Assembly: GCF_001426375.1 (NCBI RefSeq)
Contig: NZ_LMEO01000051.1
Coordinates: 241-64,240, forward strand
From: Paenibacillus sp. Root444D2
GTDB lineage: Bacteria; Bacillota; Bacilli; Paenibacillales; NBRC-103111
Reading direction: 5' to 3'
Length of the DNA: 64,000 nucleotides
Shown here: positions 52,300 through 61,827 of the stretch, one piece after another
How positions within the stretch are numbered: position 1 is the first letter of the stretch
Layout: every line of letters begins with the position of its first letter
Program-made: the position numbers and the translations under genes
The notes under the pieces: generated by a model
Seen by the model: the letters and a program-made list of their open reading frames with translations, nothing else
The model's database searches: none
What the model was told of the DNA's origin: nothing

Positions 52300-54390
52300 A
52301 TGTTAAGTTCATTAGAATTAATAAAAAGGTATCGGGCAGGGGAAACAAATGCCGCAGACCAACCTAAATGGTTAACCTATATCGTTTCGGCGGAGGAGCG
52401 CATCGTTAACTTCGAGCGGATTCAGTCGATCCAGGAGCTGGCACAGGCGAACCCTGTGCTTGATTATGTTGAGCGGACATTACAAATTTTGGACGGGCTA
52501 GCGTTGTCCTTTTGGAAGAAAGATTTACTAGAAGAGGTGTTGAGCTGGTCTGAAGTAGCGAAAGGCGGGACTTCAAGAGACCGTTTCATGTGGCAAGAAG
52601 CAGGTATTCATCTTTACGTCCATAACCTTGGTTCGGCCCAGCTGTACAAGCTCGATAAAGGAAATCCAAGCGAGAAGTCAACTGTCATACATACGTTAAT
52701 CTACACTCATGGGCTAATTGGTCAAACCATCCGTGGCGAAGTACCGCTTAAAGAACATACACCGTTAATTCGTTTGATGATGGATAACTTGCTTTCAGCT
52801 GATGAATTAAGAGACTTGCTCTTGCCGCTGAATCAATGCATTATTGCAGGTGTTTCAGAAGAACTCTGGCAATCCGTTCGTAATGAAGTTGAGACAATGA
52901 TTGAGCAGATCGTTTCCGATTCTTTGGAAAAAGAGCCTGCCATAAAGGATCGCCTTGCCAGACTGCGGGGAAACACGATTCAAAAAGGAGAAAATTTCGA
53001 TGCCGAGTATGGGAAGCTGCTGAACGAAGTTCCATTAGATGCATTAACGGCATTTTTGGATGGTAGAACGCTGTGGTTCGTAGAAGCGGCCCTGCAAGAA
53101 TTTTCTTTGGAGCAGTTGGTGAAAGTATTTCTGATTATCCAGGGTGGTCAAGAGGATTCCATTCAGCACATTAGCTTCGAACCTTTGATGAATACGATGT
53201 ATTACGATTACAAGGGCAGCAAAAAGGTAAACGTGTATAAGAAGAGGATGATTGAGAAGTATTTGGGTGAGCTTTCTTGGAAGGATTTGATGAGGGATCC
53301 GTTGGAATTATCGCAAAAGTTCAAACCCGATGGTAAGTGGGGCAATGCCCATTTGAAGCACCTCATTGATCGAAAGCTGCAGCTCCCGGACACGATATTC
53401 TTTACCTTCCAATTTTCCCCTGCTGCTGAGAAACTGATTGATTTTTGTGTAGAAGCAGAGAAATCTCCTCTATATGAAAAGGCGGTTCTGCTACTGTTCG
53501 ATCTGTTCGAATTGCGCAGAGATGCTTATGATCGGTTTCATAACGAGGAAGAGTACTTAGCCACGATGAACCAAACGGCTGACTATAAGAAGCTGATGCT
53601 TGATTACGTTGTAGGGAAGCGGGTTGTCGATATTGGACCTGGCGGCGGGGTTATGCTGGATCTCATTGAGCAGTATTTGCCGGACAAGCATCCGATTGGG
53701 ATCGACATTTCGTCGAATGTCATTGAAGCGCTGGAACGCAAAAAGCAGCTGGAGGGGCATCGGTGGGACGTTATGAAGGGGGATGCACTTAATCTCAAAC
53801 AGTATGTAGAGCCGGGCTCAATCGACACGGTTATTTTCTCTTCGATCCTGCACGAATTATATTCTTACATACCCTTTGGCGGAAAGAAATTCAACCATGC
53901 TACGGTTGCTGCAGCGCTGCGAAGCGCTTTTGATGTTCTCGCACCCGGAGGACGAATCGTTATCCGCGATGGTATTATGACGGAGCCTGCTGAGCAGAAA
54001 CGGACCATTCAATTTCTGCAAGATGGGGCGATGGCTTGGCTGCAGCGGTATGCGAAGGATTTCGCAGGGCGAACGATTCAGTATGAGGTCGTAGCTAAGG
54101 ATGAGGTCATCATGCCCGTGAATGATGCGATGGAATTCCTTTATACATATACGTGGGGAGAAGAAGCTTATGTGCATGAAGTACAGGAGCAATTCGGGTA
54201 CTTTACTCCGAGCGAGTTTACTGCGTTCATCTTGGATACATTAGGTAATGAGGCCAAAATTGTGGAGAGCAAACACTTTCTACAGGAAGGGTATACGGAC
54301 GCGTTGGCGGATAAAGTAAGGATCATGGATCAAGATGGAAACGTGGTTCCGCTGCCGGATAGCACGTGTTTGATTGTGATAGAGAAGTAA
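52300..54390 (+). CDS. Large two-part SAM-dependent methyltransferase
   Basis: About 696 residues. The C-terminal part is a class I methyltransferase: SAM loop VDIGPGGGVMLDL near residue 445, GIDIS for the ribose hydroxyls, MKGDALNL, and FSSILHELYSY. The first 430 residues are a mostly helical region that I do not recognise (EELWQSVRNEVETMIEQ, RLARLRGNTIQKGENF). ATG 52300 is favoured, with GGGAGG upstream; ATG 52279 and 52219 are also in frame. It lies just before the NAD salvage cluster, but 107 bp and a regulator gene separate them. The substrate is unknown. Confidence 0.7.
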   Translation: MLSSLELIKRYRAGETNAADQPKWLTYIVSAEERIVNFERIQSIQELAQANPVLDYVERTLQILDGLALSFWKKDLLEEVLSWSEVAKGGTSRDRFMWQEAGIHLYVHNLGSAQLYKLDKGNPSEKSTVIHTLIYTHGLIGQTIRGEVPLKEHTPLIRLMMDNLLSADELRDLLLPLNQCIIAGVSEELWQSVRNEVETMIEQIVSDSLEKEPAIKDRLARLRGNTIQKGENFDAEYGKLLNEVPLDALTAFLDGRTLWFVEAALQEFSLEQLVKVFLIIQGGQEDSIQHISFEPLMNTMYYDYKGSKKVNVYKKRMIEKYLGELSWKDLMRDPLELSQKFKPDGKWGNAHLKHLIDRKLQLPDTIFFTFQFSPAAEKLIDFCVEAEKSPLYEKAVLLLFDLFELRRDAYDRFHNEEEYLATMNQTADYKKLMLDYVVGKRVVDIGPGGGVMLDLIEQYLPDKHPIGIDISSNVIEALERKKQLEGHRWDVMKGDALNLKQYVEPGSIDTVIFSSILHELYSYIPFGGKKFNHATVAAALRSAFDVLAPGGRIVIRDGIMTEPAEQKRTIQFLQDGAMAWLQRYAKDFAGRTIQYEVVAKDEVIMPVNDAMEFLYTYTWGEEAYVHEVQEQFGYFTPSEFTAFILDTLGNEAKIVESKHFLQEGYTDALADKVRIMDQDGNVVPLPDSTCLIVIEK

Positions 54391-54448
54391 GCAGCAGACC
54401 GGCCGATGAATGCCTATTGCAAAAGAATTTTAATTATGTCATAATGAA

Positions 54449-54465
54449 ATTATCAAATTGACAAT
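54449..54465. promoter_or_regulatory. Candidate NrtR operator upstream of its own gene
   Basis: ATTATCAA-A-TTGACAAT, an imperfect 17-bp palindrome (7 of 8 arm positions pair), about 33 bp before the regulator start. It shares the words TTGATA and ATTGTC with the palindrome upstream of the nicotinamidase gene. Confidence 0.4.
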
Positions 54466-54497
54466 ATGAAAAGAAATGTGATTAAGCAGGTGATCAA

Positions 54498-55271
54498 ATG
54501 AATATCCCAATAGAGAATGAAAGCAACTATCAAGCGAGTAAATATCGCACACCGGACGGCGCGCCTACGGATATCGTCATTTTTACAATTACCTCAGAAG
54601 GAAAAGGATCAGTGAAGAAGTCACTTCCTACTCGGGAGCTGCAAGTGTTATTGATTCAAAGAAAGCAATGGCCGTTCGAAGGCCAGTGGGCACTTCCTGG
54701 GGGCTTCTCGATGGAAACTGAAACGATCCAAGAGTGCGCACGGCGTGAGCTAACGGAGGAGACGGGTGTTTCGGACGTACACATTGAATATTTCAATGTG
54801 TATAGTACGCCGCAGCGCGATCCTCGGGGGTGGATGATCTCGCATGCGTTCTTCGCACTCGTGCACGAGCGCCATCTCGAGAAACGTCAAGCCGCTGATG
54901 ATGCAGCTGATGTTCGCCTTTTCCCTATCGATGAGGCGCTGGCGATGGATCTCGCTTTTGACCATGAAATCATAATGAAAGATGCTCTTACTCAAATTCA
55001 GCAGAAGATGCTGACGACGACGATTGCCAGAGAGTTCCTGTCCGAAGAATTCACGATGAGTGAGCTGTATCAAGTCATTCAAACGGTCGTTCCGACGTTC
55101 AAGGAACGGAATTTCATTCGTAAAATTACTTCGACCCAGAGTCGTAAAGGGATAATCGAAGAGGTACTGGATCATAACGGACAGGGCAAAATGTCTAACC
55201 GTTACTCCCAACGAGCCGCTCAGTTGTACCGATTTACTGATTATGTGCCTCAGCTGTCTATTTACAGCTAG
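54498..55271 (+). CDS. NrtR-like Nudix regulator of NAD metabolism
   Basis: A 257-residue protein. The N-terminal Nudix domain has a complete Nudix box (residues 69-91, GG...ETETIQ...RELTEETGV), so it may hydrolyse ADP-ribose or a similar nucleotide. The C-terminal 90 residues form a winged-helix domain with FTMSELYQVIQ and ERNFIRKI, the arrangement of NrtR, a repressor of NAD biosynthesis that is released by ADP-ribose. Start ATG 54498 follows AGCAGGTG. The downstream genes are nicotinamidase, NAD synthetase and nicotinate phosphoribosyltransferase, which supports the assignment. An enzyme-only Nudix hydrolase is the alternative. Confidence 0.82.
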   Translation: MNIPIENESNYQASKYRTPDGAPTDIVIFTITSEGKGSVKKSLPTRELQVLLIQRKQWPFEGQWALPGGFSMETETIQECARRELTEETGVSDVHIEYFNVYSTPQRDPRGWMISHAFFALVHERHLEKRQAADDAADVRLFPIDEALAMDLAFDHEIIMKDALTQIQQKMLTTTIAREFLSEEFTMSELYQVIQTVVPTFKERNFIRKITSTQSRKGIIEEVLDHNGQGKMSNRYSQRAAQLYRFTDYVPQLSIYS

Positions 55272-55286
55272 GCCTCTCTTTTCTAT

Positions 55287-55315
55287 TTTGATATTGTCTT
55301 AATAATAATATCAAA
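55287..55315. promoter_or_regulatory. Candidate NrtR operator before the NAD operon
   Basis: TTTGATATT (55287-55295) and AATATCAAA (55307-55315), perfect 9-bp arms around an 11-bp centre, 25 bp before the nicotinamidase start. Its placement suits a repressor site for the operon. Confidence 0.5.
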
Positions 55316-55340
55316 TATACAATGTGAAGGAGTGTTTAGG

Positions 55341-55880
55341 ATGAGAGCTCTTATTATCATTGATTATACGGTGGATTTTGTTGTTGGGAAGCTTCCTTGC
55401 GGGGAACCAGGCGTTGCGATTGAAGCGAGAATTTGTGAAATTACAGAGCAATTTTTGGCCCAGCAGGACTTTGTGGTTATGGCTGTTGATCTCCACGACG
55501 AACAAGATCCTTTCCATCCAGAGACGAAGTTGTTTCCTCCACATAATATTCGCGGCACGGCGGGGCGCGATTTATATGGCAGATTGAAAACTGTACATGA
55601 GCATAATAACAGCGAGATTTATTGGATGGACAAAACAAGATACAGCGCCTTCTGCGGCACCGAGTTGGAGCTTAAGTTAAGGGCAAGAGGAATTCATGAG
55701 CTGCATTTGGTTGGCGTTTGTACGGATATTTGTGTCCTTCATACAGCGGTGGATGCTTACAACAAAGGCTACGAAATTATTGTTCATGAGGATGCAGTCG
55801 CTAGTTTTAATCAAACGGGCCATGAATGGGCCTTGCAGCATTTTCAAGGTACACTTGGGGCGAAAGTCGTTCGAGGTTAA
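55341..55880 (+). CDS. pncA: Nicotinamidase (isochorismatase family)
   Basis: A 179-residue hydrolase converting nicotinamide to nicotinate, the first step of salvage. The catalytic triad of the family is visible: D8 (IIIDYTVDF), K98 (MDKTRYS) and C131 (VCTDICVLHT); D50 and H52 probably bind metal. GAAGGAG precedes ATG 55341. The NAD synthetase gene follows after about 70 bases. Other isochorismatase-like hydrolases are possible, but the neighbours favour nicotinamidase. Confidence 0.85.
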   Translation: MRALIIIDYTVDFVVGKLPCGEPGVAIEARICEITEQFLAQQDFVVMAVDLHDEQDPFHPETKLFPPHNIRGTAGRDLYGRLKTVHEHNNSEIYWMDKTRYSAFCGTELELKLRARGIHELHLVGVCTDICVLHTAVDAYNKGYEIIVHEDAVASFNQTGHEWALQHFQGTLGAKVVRG

Positions 55881-55949
55881 AGTGGTAGCTGAGTTGGGTG
55901 CAAAGGTATGAATCGGACAGAAATCACGGAGAATGAGGAGATGGTGAAT

Positions 55950-56783
55950 ATGCGGAATCTTAAGCAAGAAGCGATTCAAGCTTCATTATTTGTGCAGGGG
56001 AACATTGACGTGACTTACGAAATCGATCGCCGAGTAAAATTCCTCAAGGCGTATCTGGTTCATACAGGATCCAAAGGCTACGTGCTTGGGCTGTCTGGAG
56101 GTCAAGACTCCACATTAACAGGCAAGCTGGCCCAAATAGCTATCGATGAGCTAAATGCCGAAGGCGGCACTGAAAGCTTTCAATTCATGGCTGTAAGGCT
56201 GCCTTACGGTATCCAGAAAGATGAAGATGATGCACAGGCAGCAATTCAGTTTATTCAACCTAGCCGTGTTGTTACGGTCAACATACAACCGGCAGTAGAC
56301 GCGTCCGTACGGCAATTTGCCGAAGCTACAGGAGAAGTCTTGAGTGATTTTCACAAAGGGAATGTGAAGGCTCGCGAGCGTATGAAGGTGCAGTATGATT
56401 TGGCCGCGCACCATCAATTGCTTGTTTTGGGGACGGATCATGCGGCTGAGGCGATTACCGGATTTTTCACGAAACATGGAGATGGTGCATGCGATGTGGC
56501 TCCGATCTATGGCCTTAATAAGCGGCAAGGCAAGCTGCTGCTCGAGCGCTTGGGATGCCCAGAACATTTGTATTTGAAAAAGCCTACGGCAGATTTGGAA
56601 GATTTAAAACCAGGTCTTCCGGATGAAGAAGCGTTGGGACTCACTTACGATCAGTTGGATGACTACTTAGAAGGAAGCCCCCTACTCGCTTCTGCCGTAC
56701 AGAAGATTGAGGAGCGCTACGCTGTTACTGAACATAAACGCAGGGGTCCAGTAACATGCTATGACAATTGGTGGAAAGGATGA
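55950..56783 (+). CDS. nadE: Ammonia-dependent NAD synthetase
   Basis: A 277-residue cytoplasmic synthetase that amidates deamido-NAD. The ATP-pyrophosphatase loop is LGLSGGQDS (S49-S54), with LGTDHAAEA and [14 protein letters not shown] further on, all typical of the single-domain NadE. I chose ATG 55950 because GAGGAG lies before it and the length then matches the family (about 275). ATG 55908 would add 14 residues. The stop is 5 bases before the start of the next gene. Confidence 0.9.
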   Translation: MRNLKQEAIQASLFVQGNIDVTYEIDRRVKFLKAYLVHTGSKGYVLGLSGGQDSTLTGKLAQIAIDELNAEGGTESFQFMAVRLPYGIQKDEDDAQAAIQFIQPSRVVTVNIQPAVDASVRQFAEATGEVLSDFHKGNVKARERMKVQYDLAAHHQLLVLGTDHAAEAITGFFTKHGDGACDVAPIYGLNKRQGKLLLERLGCPEHLYLKKPTADLEDLKPGLPDEEALGLTYDQLDDYLEGSPLLASAVQKIEERYAVTEHKRRGPVTCYDNWWKG

Positions 56784-56788
56784 ATCCT

Positions 56789-58231
56789 ATGAAATACGAC
56801 AACTTGACGCTGCACACAGATAAATACCAAATTAATATGATGTACGCGCATTGGCTGCAGGGCACTTATCAGCAGAAGGCTGTTTTCGAAGTATACTTCC
56901 GTAAGCTGCCTTTCGGGAGCGGATATGCGGTCTTCGCTGGTTTAGAGCGGGTGATTCAGTACATTCAAAATCTGCATTTTGGCGATGAGGAGATCGCCTA
57001 CTTGCGAACACAGGAAGAGAATTATCGGGAAGATTTCCTGGAGGCGCTTCGCGCATTTAAGTTTGGTGGAGACTTGCAAGCTGTACCGGAAGGTACACTT
57101 GTCTTCCCGAATGAGCCGCTCGTACGTGTAGTAGCGAGCATGTTCGAGGCGCAGCTGGTTGAGACGGCGATTCTCAACTTCGTGAACTACCAGACGCTTA
57201 TCGCGACGAAAGCTTCGCGGATCAAACAAGTTGCTCCGCGCGATGTGCTGCTGGAGTTCGGCACAAGACGCGCCCAAGAGGCTGACGCCGCGATCTGGGG
57301 CGCAAGAGCGGCCTATGTCGCAGGGTTTCATGCGACATCCAATCTCAGAGCCGGGATGCTGTTCGGCATCCCGACCAAAGGCACGCACGCTCACGCATGG
57401 GTGCAGGCCCACGACACGGAAGAAGAAGCCTTCCGTGCTTATGCTGAGGCGCTGCCTGAGCAAGTGACGCTGCTCGTCGATACGTACGATACGCTGCGCA
57501 GCGGCGTACCGAACGCGATCAAGACGGCGCGTCTGCTGCAGAGCCGCGGCAAGAGCTTGAACGCCATTCGCCTGGATAGCGGCGATTTGGCTTATTTATC
57601 CCAGCAGGCTAGGCGCATGCTGGATGAAGCGGGCTTTCCCGAGGTGAAGATCGTCGCATCGAATGATCTGGATGAGAACATCATCGAGGGGCTGAAAGCC
57701 CAAGATGCGAAGATCGACGTCTGGGGTGTTGGCACCCAGCTCATTACTGCTGCGGATCAACCCGCGCTAGGCGGGGTTTACAAGCTGGTGGCCCGTGAGA
57801 AGAATGGCGAATTCGTGCCGGTCATTAAGATCTCGGGCAATCCTGAGAAAGTAACCAATCCCGGCTTCAAGGAAGCCTACCGGATCATAAACAAGAAGAC
57901 AGGCAAAGCGGAAGCCGACTATTTGGCTCTTCAGCATGAAGTCGATATCAAGAAGGGTGAACGAATCAAGCTGTTCGACCCCATCCACCCTTATATCTAC
58001 AAATATATTGATGACTATGAAGCAATTCCACTGCTCCACCCCATCTTTCTCCAAGGGAAGCTTGTCTATGAAGAGCCCGCATTGGATGAAATTCGTGATT
58101 ATCATGCGCAGCAAATGCAGTCTGTTTGGCCGCAGTATTTGCGTAAGCTTAATCCGGAAGTTTATCGTGTGAATTTAAGCGCGGCATTATGGAAGCTGAA
58201 GATGGATTTGATTCATGAGCATCAAGGGTAG
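56789..58231 (+). CDS. pncB: Nicotinate phosphoribosyltransferase
   Basis: A 480-residue enzyme that makes nicotinate mononucleotide from nicotinate and PRPP. Family segments are LHTDKYQINMMYAHW at the start, LEFGTRRAQ, GTHAHAWVQ, DTYDT, IRLDSGDLAY and VWGVGTQL. AAAGG lies before ATG 56789. It is translationally close to nadE. With the nicotinamidase and NAD synthetase it supplies nicotinamide salvage except for the adenylyltransferase (NadD), which is not in the window. Confidence 0.92.
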   Translation: MKYDNLTLHTDKYQINMMYAHWLQGTYQQKAVFEVYFRKLPFGSGYAVFAGLERVIQYIQNLHFGDEEIAYLRTQEENYREDFLEALRAFKFGGDLQAVPEGTLVFPNEPLVRVVASMFEAQLVETAILNFVNYQTLIATKASRIKQVAPRDVLLEFGTRRAQEADAAIWGARAAYVAGFHATSNLRAGMLFGIPTKGTHAHAWVQAHDTEEEAFRAYAEALPEQVTLLVDTYDTLRSGVPNAIKTARLLQSRGKSLNAIRLDSGDLAYLSQQARRMLDEAGFPEVKIVASNDLDENIIEGLKAQDAKIDVWGVGTQLITAADQPALGGVYKLVAREKNGEFVPVIKISGNPEKVTNPGFKEAYRIINKKTGKAEADYLALQHEVDIKKGERIKLFDPIHPYIYKYIDDYEAIPLLHPIFLQGKLVYEEPALDEIRDYHAQQMQSVWPQYLRKLNPEVYRVNLSAALWKLKMDLIHEHQG

Positions 58232-58264
58232 CTATCGCACATCTAGGTGGTCTGCCCCTTTCGT

Positions 58265-59059
58265 TCAATTCAACAACGCGATCATCTGATACACCTCGCG
58301 ATGATCGCCGGGGAGCAAGTAATTGGCGACTTTGAGCTGGGAGGAACCATCGCCGTCCAGGAACAGCCCATCCACCAGCTGTCCATTTCCAACCTGATCT
58401 TGCACGGCTGTGCGGAACTGCTCCCCGGTGCATGGCGTTGGAGCCACGACTAGGTAAACGTTGTTATTCCTGTCGTAGACGATACCTGATCGCATGCGCT
58501 TCTCGTTAATGAGGGGCATCTCTTCCGCTATCGCTTGCTCCGCCCATCCGTCTGGATTCGTAAGTCCCATGCTCACGCCTCCCTGCGCCCAATAATGAGC
58601 GCGATCCATCACCTTCAGCTCGTCCGCATGTTCAACGACTTGAATGGTGAAGGTTTGAGCCTTTTCATCCCATACGAGCGTTCCCCGCTTGCGGTCAATA
58701 TTAAACCAGCCAGAGCCGTAATCGCCGGCTTCCCCTTTGACGGGACGATCATTAATGACAGCGATGCTAAGGAGATAGCCCTGCCAGAAAAAACCGCCAT
58801 TAATCCCATTTTCCTGCCTTTCAGTCACATTGCCTGTAATTGCCTTCAGCCCTATGTTCTGTGGCGGAGTCCTAATACTATGGAGCGTAACGCCGTTGCT
58901 GGCTTGGTGGATGCTATATTCGGAAACAGGGAGGTTTGGCGGTGGTTTCACCGCTGCATGGGTTCCCCAGATGATAGTCCATATAAAACTAGTTATCATA
59001 ATAAGGAGATAGATAAGAAGGTAAGCTGCATTCATTTTTACAAGTCGTAACATGTACAT
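58265..59059 (-). CDS. Phosphodiester glycosidase (NAGPA-like) protein
   Basis: A 264-residue membrane-anchored or exported protein. One N-terminal span (AYLLIYLLIMITSFIWTIIW), then a domain like the phosphodiester glycosidase/NAGPA family with NGGFFW, VINDRPVKGE, QGGVSMG and GLFLDGDGSSQL. The family removes GlcNAc from phosphodiesters in eukaryotes and acts on extracellular polymers in bacteria. ATAGGAG precedes ATG 59059. It converges with the NAD operon and stands alone. Confidence 0.75.
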   Translation of the reverse strand: MYMLRLVKMNAAYLLIYLLIMITSFIWTIIWGTHAAVKPPPNLPVSEYSIHQASNGVTLHSIRTPPQNIGLKAITGNVTERQENGINGGFFWQGYLLSIAVINDRPVKGEAGDYGSGWFNIDRKRGTLVWDEKAQTFTIQVVEHADELKVMDRAHYWAQGGVSMGLTNPDGWAEQAIAEEMPLINEKRMRSGIVYDRNNNVYLVVAPTPCTGEQFRTAVQDQVGNGQLVDGLFLDGDGSSQLKVANYLLPGDHREVYQMIALLN

Positions 59060-59141
59060 GGGGCAACTACTCCTATTCTCTTAAATCAGATCCTTTCTAT
59101 GAGTCTATGAAATTTAATTTCGAATTATGCTTGTAAATAAA

Positions 59142-59184
59142 AAAACAGTTGAGCGGGGGAATATAGATCCCGTGCAACTGTTTT
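59142..59184. terminator. Strong terminator hairpin
   Basis: AAAACAGTTG (59142-59151) pairs with CAACTGTTTT (59175-59184), with inner GCGGGG/CCCGTG pairing and T-runs on both sides. It lies just past the stop of the minus-strand gene at 59193 and keeps its transcript out of the gene below. Confidence 0.85.
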
Positions 59185-59192
59185 TTTTTTGC

Positions 59193-60530
59193 TTATTTAA
59201 AATCGCCTAGCAAATAATTGTAGAAGGGTTCGTCCACCCAGAACTTATAGGAGTCGACGTTCAAGCTGGCATTGATTTTCTTTAGGCCAGTAACGACATC
59301 GTTAGATTTATCACTGAGCGAGAAGGACTGTGCATAATAATGGCCTTTACTAACTTTATTATTAGAAATTACTTTGTAGTCTTTCACATCGGTTAATGAA
59401 TAGTAGAGTGGCTGCCACCAGGAAGAGTAAATAAGTCCTGTCTCGTCTTTACTGTTCTTTTTAGCATATTGGAAAATGACTTGCTGGAACTTGTTCTTTT
59501 GCTCGGCGTTATCGAATTCGAACTCAATGTCGTATTCCTTGGCGTAGGCAATGAAATTGCCATTCTCGATTTGGACGACTTGATAATCATCGGATTGTGT
59601 CGGCTCGCCCCATTCTTTCAAATAGATGAAGGCAGACGTTTTGGGCTCCAGCTGTACTTTCGCTTGAATGTTCTCGCTGCGCAGCAGTCCGATTAACTGA
59701 ATCGCATGCGTAATGTCAGAATGTCCATAGGTGAGAGAAAGCTTAGGATCAAAGTTTGCGTCGAAACGAGAATCTTTCAAGTTATAGCCGGTAACTAGAT
59801 TCTTTTTCAAGGCTTCATCGAAGACAGCACGCAATTCCGTTGATGAAATAAGATCCTCCGTACGCCAAGTATCGTTAATTTTGCGGAAAATATCATCATC
59901 GGAAGTCGTTCCAATATAGTGCTTGTATTGTCCTTGGAAAGTAAGAATCTTACCCAGCAGTTCATCCGCAAAGCTTTCGCCAGCCGCCGCATCCGCTTCG
60001 AAATCGGAGGAGACGAGGCCGGTATCAATAGCGGCGGCCAGTTCTTGGGCGGCTTGCAGCGTTAGTTGATTGTTTTGATCGTAGTCTATATGTACTTTAG
60101 CCAGAGCGGCTTTAATTTTATCCTTGGGATATGTATATGCGAGTTCCTTCAAGCCGGCGGCTTTTAAAGCGATGAAAGTTGCCTGCAGCTGGGTAAGCGT
60201 CTGATCACCTTGCAGCTTGCCTTCGGATAGAATGCCTTTTTCGTGCAGAGCAAGGGCTGCTTTGTAATAAGGGCTGTCCTTTTGCAAGTCTGTAAAGGCA
60301 TTGGTTTGATCTTTCGCTTCCGCTTTCAAGATGCTGTTAACTGCGATAACGAAATCGCCTTTTGATATGGAGTCTGACAAGCTGATGGTATACTGGTTTT
60401 TCAAAAACTGTTTGTAAGCTACTGCAGAATCACTTGCTTCTGCGGCAGCGCTTAATGTGCTTACAGAGGCGAAGAGGACGGCTGTTAAAGCAGCTATTTG
60501 CAAAGATTTGCGGGATTTCAATGGTTTCAT
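59193..60530 (-). CDS. Secreted protein of unknown function
   Basis: A 445-residue exported protein. The signal peptide (LQIAALTAVLFASVSTLSAAAEA) is clear. The first 170 mature residues have helical repeats reminiscent of S-layer homology modules (DFVIAVNSILKAEA, ALHEKGILSEG, ALKAAGLKEL) but do not match well. The C-terminal 230 residues are an unrecognised alpha/beta domain with many aromatic residues. CGGAGGTG lies before ATG 60530. It may be a surface protein. Function unknown. Confidence 0.65.
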   Translation of the reverse strand: MKPLKSRKSLQIAALTAVLFASVSTLSAAAEASDSAVAYKQFLKNQYTISLSDSISKGDFVIAVNSILKAEAKDQTNAFTDLQKDSPYYKAALALHEKGILSEGKLQGDQTLTQLQATFIALKAAGLKELAYTYPKDKIKAALAKVHIDYDQNNQLTLQAAQELAAAIDTGLVSSDFEADAAAGESFADELLGKILTFQGQYKHYIGTTSDDDIFRKINDTWRTEDLISSTELRAVFDEALKKNLVTGYNLKDSRFDANFDPKLSLTYGHSDITHAIQLIGLLRSENIQAKVQLEPKTSAFIYLKEWGEPTQSDDYQVVQIENGNFIAYAKEYDIEFEFDNAEQKNKFQQVIFQYAKKNSKDETGLIYSSWWQPLYYSLTDVKDYKVISNNKVSKGHYYAQSFSLSDKSNDVVTGLKKINASLNVDSYKFWVDEPFYNYLLGDFK

Positions 60531-60642
60531 AAGAATAAAACACCTCCGAGTTTTTTTAATTCATATAGGAATAGTATGGTTTATTGAAATATATCAGTTA
60601 AGCCTATAGGTGTCAATAAATAATAGTTGTCGTTTTTATTCT

Positions 60643-60670
60643 TGACATGACCTATGGAATCTACTACTAT
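60643..60670 (+). promoter_or_regulatory. Promoter of the BMP importer operon
   Basis: A perfect -35 TTGACA (60643-60648), a 16-bp spacer and TACTAT (60665-60670), 80 bp before the lipoprotein start. The intervening leader shows no purine-riboswitch pattern. Confidence 0.65.
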
Positions 60671-60752
60671 CAGTCTTAGTTGAAAAGTCGCACTTTGTCG
60701 AATAGGATAAAAAAATCTTTGATAAAAACAGATCAAAAGGGGAGAGCCACAC

Positions 60753-61796
60753 ATGAAAAAAACGTTATTTTCTATTTTCGCCGTTACATTAATGCTGACT
60801 GGCTGCGGCACCGCTAAAAATGATACAGCAGCTCCGGCAGCTACGAAAGCTGCAGAAGCAACGAAAGCGCCTGAAACCAAATCATCCAAAAAAATCATTC
60901 TAATAACACCAGAAAAAATCGGTGTGAACCCTTTCTTTGCTCAAGAGGATGAAGGTGTTAAAAAAGCAGGTAAAGAATTTGGCGTTGATGTGAAAACAGT
61001 AGAATCTACGGATGCCAGCGCGATAGAGCAAAACCTGCGTGCTGCTGTTGCAGATAATTATGATCTTATTATTACCAGCTCCTTTGAATCCGAGGATGCT
61101 CTGAAAAAGGTAGCTGCTGAAAATCCAAAGAAATCTTTTGCAATTATTGATACCGTTGTTGATCTGCCGAACGTTAGAAGCGTAGTATTCCGTGAGCACG
61201 AGGCATCCTACTTGCTTGGTGCAGCTGCGGGTCTTGCAACTAAGAAAAATGTTGTCGGTATGGTAGCAGCACTTGATATTCCTTTGATCAAAAAGTTCAC
61301 AGTCGGTTTCCAAGAAGGCTTGAAATCAACGAATCCGAATGCAAAATTCATCGTCAACTATGTAGGCAGCTTCACGGATCCAGCCAAAGCGAAAGAGCTG
61401 GCGTTGACGCAATTCTCTCAAGGAGCAGATTTCATCGCAGCCGCATCAGCTGTTGGCGATTTGGGCGTGTTCGAAGCGGCTAAGGAAAAAGGCTTCTACA
61501 CATCTGGTCAAGATATCGACCGTACAGTGACAGATCCTGAGCACATCGTTCTCTCTCAATTGAAAGGTACAGACAGCGTTGCTTACCAAACTGTGAAAGA
61601 TTTCGTGAATGGAACTTTTAAATTTGGCGCTATGGATTACGGCTTGAAAGAGGACGGAGTAGGTCTTACTTTTGTAACCAAAGAAAGCAAATCCAAACTA
61701 AGTCCATTTATTGGACAAGACGTTGTGACTAAAGTTAAAGCCATCAAAGACGATATCGTAGCTGGCAAAGTTACGGTTCCGAATCCTCTTAAATAG
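60753..61796 (+). CDS. BMP-family nucleoside-binding lipoprotein
   Basis: A 347-residue lipid-anchored extracellular protein with lipobox LTGC. The mature part is the Bmp/PnrA-like fold: a Lys- and Ala-rich linker, then KKIILITPEKIGVNPFF, DLIITSSFE, KSFAIIDTVVD, VGMVAALDIPLI, FIAAASAVGD. Members bind purine nucleosides. GGGGAGAG precedes ATG 60753. The ATPase and permease genes follow. Nucleoside uptake is the likely role. Confidence 0.85.
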   Translation: MKKTLFSIFAVTLMLTGCGTAKNDTAAPAATKAAEATKAPETKSSKKIILITPEKIGVNPFFAQEDEGVKKAGKEFGVDVKTVESTDASAIEQNLRAAVADNYDLIITSSFESEDALKKVAAENPKKSFAIIDTVVDLPNVRSVVFREHEASYLLGAAAGLATKKNVVGMVAALDIPLIKKFTVGFQEGLKSTNPNAKFIVNYVGSFTDPAKAKELALTQFSQGADFIAAASAVGDLGVFEAAKEKGFYTSGQDIDRTVTDPEHIVLSQLKGTDSVAYQTVKDFVNGTFKFGAMDYGLKEDGVGLTFVTKESKSKLSPFIGQDVVTKVKAIKDDIVAGKVTVPNPLK

Positions 61797-61827
61797 TAGT
61801 ACGTCCTTACAATTATAATATGACCCT

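Noticed and set aside
60531-60752. Purine riboswitch before the nucleoside importer
   Set aside because: The conserved core and paired stems of the purine aptamer were not found between the promoter and the start codon.
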